Positions 19,440 through 23,323 of a stretch of 23,323 bases of DNA are shown here, one piece after another. The stretch covers positions 1 through 23,323 of the IMG/VR virus record IMGVR_UViG_3300013004_000195, one strand, 5' to 3'. The position numbers and the translations under genes are program-made. The notes under the pieces are model-generated. The model was not told the origin of the DNA and made no database searches. It saw nothing but the letters and a program-made list of their open reading frames with translations. Origin of the DNA: a virus. Positions within the stretch are counted from its first letter, which is position 1, and each line of letters starts with the position of its first letter.

Positions 19440-21059
19440 ATGAACATTTTTGAGCAAGAAAAACTTGACGGTCTTTCTGAAAAACTTCAAACATCAGCAT
19501 CTATATCATATGCTTGTGCTGTTAGTCCATCCCTAGATCATCATAAGCATAATATTAAAGATATAAAAACATTGGCTTCTTTAAGTGATTCTGATCTGTA
19601 TTATGTCCAGTCTATTCTTGTTAGCTCTTCATGGAATAAAAATGACGATATTTTTGATAAAGAAGAAGTATGGGCAGCTAGAAATACTCCAGAAGATAAA
19701 CCCACTAATCTTGAACATGATGAAGCTACTATAATCGGTCATATAACTTCTAACTGGCCAATTACAGAAGATGGCCATTTAATAGCTGAGTCAACTCCAG
19801 TAGATAGTTTACCAGAAAAGTACCATATCCTTACAGGTTCTGTAATATATAAAGCATTTTCTAATACAGACCTAAAAGATAGAGCAGAAAAGCTAATAGC
19901 AGAAATTGAGAATGGCTCTAAGTATGTTAGTATGGAGTGCTTCTTTAAGAGTTTTGATTATGGACTAATTAATAAGATTAGTGGGGAATATAAAATATTA
20001 CCTAGAAATGAAGCTACTGCATATTTAACAAAATTTTTAAGAGCATATGGTGGACAAGGTGAGCATGATAATTATAAGATAGGTAGAGTATTGAGAGAAA
20101 TTACTTTTTCTGGTAAGGGTTTTGTTAATAAGCCAGCTAATCCAGATAGCATAATTTTCACCAAAAATATGTTTGAGGAGCCAGTCATAAAAAATTCAAC
20201 CGAAAATTTTGAAGATTTATCGATTGCGGGTGTATTTGATAATCAGACCAACCTTAATGTGGAGAATAACATTATGAATTTAGAAAATATTCAAGCAGAA
20301 GTAGCTGAACTTAAAACTAAAATTGAAGCTATGACAACTTCATCAGCTGAAGTAGTTAAGGAAGCTTATTCGTTAGCCTCTGAGCTAAAAGACAAGGTAG
20401 CTGCTTTAGAGATGGAAATTAAAGCTAAAGAGCAGACCATCGCTGAGCTAACAGCTTCACAAGAAGCCGTTGCTGCAAAGAAGGAAGAAGCTACCAAGAT
20501 GGAAGAAGAGATGATGGCTAAAAAAGACGAAGACATGAAGAAAACAAAGTCAGATCTTGAAGCCGCTCTTGAAACCATTGCTGGATACAAGGCCAAAGAA
20601 GAAGAGATGGTTAAAAAAGAGAAGAAGATGAAAAGAGCTTCTGCCTTAATGGAAAACGGTCTAGATGCCGATGCCGCTAACGCTACAGCTGATAGATTTG
20701 AAAGTATGGACGATGAAACATTTGCTGCTATGACTTCTCTATTTGCTGGAAAGATGCCACCATGGCTCGAAAAGATTAAAAAGGGCGATAAAGAAGAAGA
20801 CGATAAGACAGACGATAAAAAAGAAAAAGCAGTAAAAAAAGACAAAGAAACTGAAGAAGAAGAAGATGCTATGATGATGAAACGCAAAGCATCCGAAAAA
20901 GAAACTTCAGAAGATACAGTTGATGCTTCTGTTTTAGAAACAGCAGAAGTAGAAGCTGGGGTTAATCTTGGTGTTGGCGGAGAGGCCCATTCAGGCGTTG
21001 AAGCAACACGCGCAGCATTGGTAGAATTCGTTTCCAGCAGACTCGGTAAGAAACACTAA
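19440..21059 (+). CDS. Head maturation protease fused to scaffold
   Basis: A 539-aa two-part protein. Residues 1-250 resemble phage prohead proteases: 'NLEHDEATIIGHI' with candidate catalytic H93, and 'KYVSMECFF' with candidate S164. From about 280 onward the chain is a long Lys/Glu coiled coil ('AELKTKIEAM', 'ASELKDKVAALEMEIKAKE') typical of scaffolding, ending in a Gly/Ala-rich tail. The protease would cleave scaffold and capsid N-termini after prohead assembly. GGAG lies 6 nt before the ATG. An in-frame internal start may make free scaffold (see 20274-21059). Confidence 0.85.
   Translation: MNIFEQEKLDGLSEKLQTSASISYACAVSPSLDHHKHNIKDIKTLASLSDSDLYYVQSILVSSSWNKNDDIFDKEEVWAARNTPEDKPTNLEHDEATIIGHITSNWPITEDGHLIAESTPVDSLPEKYHILTGSVIYKAFSNTDLKDRAEKLIAEIENGSKYVSMECFFKSFDYGLINKISGEYKILPRNEATAYLTKFLRAYGGQGEHDNYKIGRVLREITFSGKGFVNKPANPDSIIFTKNMFEEPVIKNSTENFEDLSIAGVFDNQTNLNVENNIMNLENIQAEVAELKTKIEAMTTSSAEVVKEAYSLASELKDKVAALEMEIKAKEQTIAELTASQEAVAAKKEEATKMEEEMMAKKDEDMKKTKSDLEAALETIAGYKAKEEEMVKKEKKMKRASALMENGLDADAANATADRFESMDDETFAAMTSLFAGKMPPWLEKIKKGDKEEDDKTDDKKEKAVKKDKETEEEEDAMMMKRKASEKETSEDTVDASVLETAEVEAGVNLGVGGEAHSGVEATRAALVEFVSSRLGKKH
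20274..21059 (+). CDS. Nested in-frame scaffold ORF (internal start)
   Basis: The ATG at codon 279 of the protease/scaffold gene is preceded by GTGGAGAATAACATT, a Shine-Dalgarno like those of neighbouring head genes. It sits exactly at the junction between protease and coiled coil, and would yield a 261-aa free scaffold (MNLENIQAEVAELKTK onward). Phage lambda makes Nu3 from the C gene in the same way. The internal start is inferred, not proven. Confidence 0.55.
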   Translation: MNLENIQAEVAELKTKIEAMTTSSAEVVKEAYSLASELKDKVAALEMEIKAKEQTIAELTASQEAVAAKKEEATKMEEEMMAKKDEDMKKTKSDLEAALETIAGYKAKEEEMVKKEKKMKRASALMENGLDADAANATADRFESMDDETFAAMTSLFAGKMPPWLEKIKKGDKEEDDKTDDKKEKAVKKDKETEEEEDAMMMKRKASEKETSEDTVDASVLETAEVEAGVNLGVGGEAHSGVEATRAALVEFVSSRLGKKH

Positions 21060-21080
21060 TTACTATAGGGAGAATCTAAA

Positions 21081-21536
21081 ATGGCTCTTAAACCACATCG
21101 TGTTGAATCATACACAGACGTTTCAAATTTCATGGACGTTGCTGCCGAAAGAGGCGGTATTGTAGTTCATGTTACTTCTGGTAGTGGATCATCTCTTGAT
21201 GACGGCGGCGCTACTGTTGCATATCCAACAGGAACACCTTCCGGCACCAAGCCAGCTGGTCTATTACTAAATGACGTTGTCAGTTATGACCTAACTAGAC
21301 AGCATCTAAACTGGTACCGTGACGAGGTTCCTGTAGGTTCGAAGGTAACTGTCCTTCGTCAGGGACAAGTTGTTACAAATATGGTAGCTGCCGTTTCTCC
21401 AACCGCCGGTGCTGATGCCTACTATGATGCTAGTGGTAATCTCACTACAGTTAGTACAAACAGCACAAAAGTTGGAAGATTCCTTGGTAGCAAAGATGCC
21501 GATGGTTACGTCAAAGTAGATATCAATATCACCTGA
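21081..21536 (+). CDS. Head decoration (cement) protein
   Basis: A 151-aa beta-rich, Gly/Thr/Val-rich protein directly before the capsid gene. 'VPVGSKVTVLRQGQVVTNMV', 'GADAYYDASGNLTT' and the ending 'RFLGSKDADGYVKVDINIT' are the pattern of small capsid-surface proteins that trimerise on the expanded head. Strong GGGAGA before the ATG. Codon use is richer in C-ending codons than upstream genes, fitting high expression. The family call rests on pattern and position. Confidence 0.75.
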   Translation: MALKPHRVESYTDVSNFMDVAAERGGIVVHVTSGSGSSLDDGGATVAYPTGTPSGTKPAGLLLNDVVSYDLTRQHLNWYRDEVPVGSKVTVLRQGQVVTNMVAAVSPTAGADAYYDASGNLTTVSTNSTKVGRFLGSKDADGYVKVDINIT

Positions 21537-21554
21537 TAATGGAGAAAACTAAAC

Positions 21555-22565
21555 ATGTCAGCTAAAACTCAGAAATTTCAGCCTACACCAGAATTAACAG
21601 ACCTACTTGTTCGTTCTGGTTCACAGAATCGTGAAGTCGCTCTAGCAGCTAATGCAGAATTTGCAAAAGCTCTTGAGCTTCCATTGAGAAAAGGTTTACT
21701 CAGTGGTGATATTCTTGATGGCATCTTCGAGCCAGTTAAGCTTGCTCAAGGCGCTACTCCAGAGTTCCCATTGGACTTCCTTGCTCCTGGAACAGAAAAA
21801 GACTTTGTGGCATATACCATTCCAAACCATGGTTATATTCCAGAACGTCATGTTGAGAGTGATTATGTCATGGTGCCAGTATATGATATCGGCTCCAGTA
21901 TTGACTATCTCCTCAAGTACGCTCGTGATGCTCGCTGGGACGTTGTTGGTCGCGCTATGGAAGTGCTAGAAGGTTCATTCGTCAAGAAGATGAATGATGA
22001 CGGATGGCACACTCTACTAGCTGCTGGTGTTGATCGTAATATCGTTGTTTTCGACAGCGATGCTGCCAACAATCAGTTCACCAAGCGTCTAGTTAGTCTC
22101 ATGAAGACAGTGATGCGTAGAAATGCTGGTGGTAACTCGGCTAGTAATAACCGTGGTATCCTAACAGATCTTTACGTTTCACCAGAAAGCATGGAAGATA
22201 TCCGTAACTGGGGCATCGATCAAATCGACGAAACAACTCGTCGTGAGATCTATACCGCTGCTGACGGCACACTAAACCGTGTCTTCGGTGTTAATCTTCA
22301 TGATCTAGACGAACTAGGTGTTGGCCAAGAGTACCAACTATTCTATAGTAATGTACTCAATGGTTCACTACCCGGTAGCAAGAGTGAGATTGTTGTTGGT
22401 CTTGACCAGCGCAAGAGTGATAGCTTCATTATGCCAGTTCGTGAAGAAGTTCAAATCTACGAAGACGAGACACTACATCGTCAGAAGAGAGCTGGCTTCT
22501 ACGGATGGGCTGAGCTAGGCTTTGCTGTTCTTGACAACCGCAGAGTTCTACTCGGCGCTCTCTAA
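21555..22565 (+). CDS. Major capsid protein, HK97-type
   Basis: A 336-aa protein. The first 50 residues are helical and could be a processed or scaffold-like region; the rest fits the HK97 fold, with 'YVMVPVYDIGSSIDYLLKYARDARW' (spine-helix region) and a C-terminal 'IVVGLDQRKSDSFIMPVREE' and 'GWAELGFAVLDNRRVLLGAL'. It follows protease/scaffold and decoration genes, is preceded by GGAG and is closed by a strong terminator. Codon use again suggests high expression. Confidence 0.88.
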   Translation: MSAKTQKFQPTPELTDLLVRSGSQNREVALAANAEFAKALELPLRKGLLSGDILDGIFEPVKLAQGATPEFPLDFLAPGTEKDFVAYTIPNHGYIPERHVESDYVMVPVYDIGSSIDYLLKYARDARWDVVGRAMEVLEGSFVKKMNDDGWHTLLAAGVDRNIVVFDSDAANNQFTKRLVSLMKTVMRRNAGGNSASNNRGILTDLYVSPESMEDIRNWGIDQIDETTRREIYTAADGTLNRVFGVNLHDLDELGVGQEYQLFYSNVLNGSLPGSKSEIVVGLDQRKSDSFIMPVREEVQIYEDETLHRQKRAGFYGWAELGFAVLDNRRVLLGAL

Positions 22566-22596
22566 TAAGATCGCTTATCATTATCTGATAAAAGAA

Positions 22597-22635
22597 GTAA
22601 GGGCTGGGCTTAAAACCCCGGCCCTTCTTTTTTTT
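22597..22635 (+). terminator. Intrinsic terminator after the capsid gene
   Basis: AAGGGCTGGG, a short AT-rich loop, then CCCCGGCCCTT and a T-rich run with eight consecutive T. A smaller TTATCA/TGATAA hairpin stands just upstream. It closes the head operon. Confidence 0.9.
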
Positions 22636-22685
22636 CTAATCCCGCATCTTCTGCCATAAGGTGTATATCTATCTAAGTATGGGTA

Positions 22686-22696
22686 GATAAATATAT
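22686..22696 (+). promoter_or_regulatory. Candidate T4-like late promoter
   Basis: GATAAATATAT, identical to 17175-17185, placed after the capsid terminator and 27 bp before the next ATG, where a new promoter is needed. Confidence 0.45.
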
Positions 22697-22723
22697 TTAC
22701 AATAACATTATAGGCTAACTACT

Positions 22724-23128
22724 ATGCCAGCAAGTAAATATGACTTCTCTATAGAGCAGGGAACGTCTTTTAAATTAGCGTTGACCTATAAAGACTCAAA
22801 TAATACTCCTATCAATATTACAAATTGGTGTGCTAGACTTGTTTGGACAACCGATGATGGAATTACACAAATTTTTTCTACAGCTAATATTGACTATAGT
22901 ATTTATAAATTTGATATAATAGGAGTTGATGGAAAGTTATTACTACAGATTCCGGCCAATACAACAAATGGATTTCTTTTTAATAAGGCCAAATATGATT
23001 TGGAGCTAGAAAGCCCCCACGATATGTATAATGGTGGAGGAAAAGAAATTATTAGATTAATATTTGGAACAGTTAAAATTACGCATAGATTTAGCGAAGA
23101 TAACTCTTTATTGGATTGTCAAACATGA
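22724..23128 (+). CDS. Virion structural protein of unknown type
   Basis: A 134-aa beta-rich protein. The start 'YDFSIEQGTSFKLALTYKD' followed by 'TPINITNWCARLVW' is a pattern seen in small phage structural proteins with an Ig-like or BppU-N-like fold. It begins a new unit after the capsid terminator and overlaps the next gene as ATGA. Likely head-tail connector, tail or fibre accessory; no closer call is possible. Confidence 0.65.
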   Translation: MPASKYDFSIEQGTSFKLALTYKDSNNTPINITNWCARLVWTTDDGITQIFSTANIDYSIYKFDIIGVDGKLLLQIPANTTNGFLFNKAKYDLELESPHDMYNGGGKEIIRLIFGTVKITHRFSEDNSLLDCQT

Positions 23129-23323
23129 GTGAATTTACCATAGTAGTTGATAGCGTAGAAGCTAATATTATATCTATAGAAACAAGCTTTATAGATAATA
23201 TAGGAGTGGTAGAAATTGAAAGATTTTCTTCGCCCAGTGTAAATATATTAGGTAGCTCTGCTATTATTGGAATAAATGATTTACCAGATATTCCCTTTAG
23301 TAAAATTACAGGCGATATTGATG
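23125..23323 (+). CDS. Partial protein, probably structural
   Basis: The gene runs off the right edge; 66 residues are visible, starting MSEFTIVVDSVEANIISIE. It is Ile/Val-rich with beta-strand alternation ('VNILGSSAIIGINDLPDIPF') and no recognisable motif. Its ATG overlaps the previous stop, so it is co-translated with the upstream structural gene. Confidence 0.7.
   Translation, partial: MSEFTIVVDSVEANIISIETSFIDNIGVVEIERFSSPSVNILGSSAIIGINDLPDIPFSKITGDID

Noticed and set aside
20366-20887. 173-aa antisense Ser/Ala/Phe-rich ORF on the - strand
   Set aside because: It is the reverse reading of the Lys/Glu-rich coiled coil of the scaffold and has no ribosome-binding site or context.
21055-21073. 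T7-like promoter: ACTATAGGGAGA before the decoration gene
   Set aside because: The upstream recognition part of a T7 promoter is missing, GGGAGA is the ribosome-binding site, and no single-subunit RNA polymerase is seen in the window.

Overview
The window reads as part of a tailed double-stranded DNA phage (Caudoviricetes) genome. The right half, from about 11.8 kb onward on the + strand, is a canonical packaging and head module: putative late sigma-like factor, candidate small terminase, large terminase, portal, head-maturation protease fused to a scaffold, decoration protein and HK97-type major capsid protein. The host is suggested only indirectly. The N-terminus of the phage subtilase carries a 'PESLE-x-x-TLLS' motif like that of secreted planctomycete proteins, and four intergenic sites match the sigma-54 -24/-12 consensus. 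A planctomycete-like host is therefore plausible but not proven.

Left arm (1-7.5 kb, all genes on the - strand): about two dozen very small genes, mostly 23-130 aa and mostly of unknown function, packed in short transcription units. Several are too short for ordinary ORF calling and were found by reading downstream of promoters and ribosome-binding sites. I find 15 sigma-70-type promoters here, each associated with a CGATA-type motif that is probably a shared operator. Between units lie eight copies of an intergenic element that is always exactly 82 bp: a 29-bp palindromic arm, a 24-bp GC-rich core, and a second 29-bp palindromic arm. Most elements begin 0-1 nt after a stop codon or close to one. 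The usual block is element, small palindrome and/or sigma-54-like site, promoter 1 with one gene, promoter 2 with a short operon, next element. I know of no described family that matches this. The closest conceptual analogue is the promoter/stem-loop cassettes (PeSLs) of T4-type phages.

Middle (7.6-11.65 kb, - strand): a four-gene operon reading HTH/AT-hook protein, small secreted Val/Pro/Tyr-rich protein, full-length glucosamine-6-phosphate synthase (GlmS) and a planctomycete-style subtilisin protease. It diverges from the late operon across a short region holding a 21-bp imperfect palindrome that overlaps the + strand -35 box.

Right arm (11.77-23.3 kb, + strand): a tightly overlapping gene train that also carries a GDP-mannose 4,6-dehydratase (Gmd), an HNH nuclease and an ERCC4-type nuclease just before the large terminase. 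An 11-mer, GATAAATATAT, occurs in the two largest gaps of this train and resembles a T4-type late promoter, fitting the sigma-like protein encoded at the start of the train. A strong intrinsic terminator follows the capsid gene, and a new structural unit starts after it and runs off the end. GlmS and Gmd together suggest that the phage alters amino-sugar and deoxy-sugar supply during infection.
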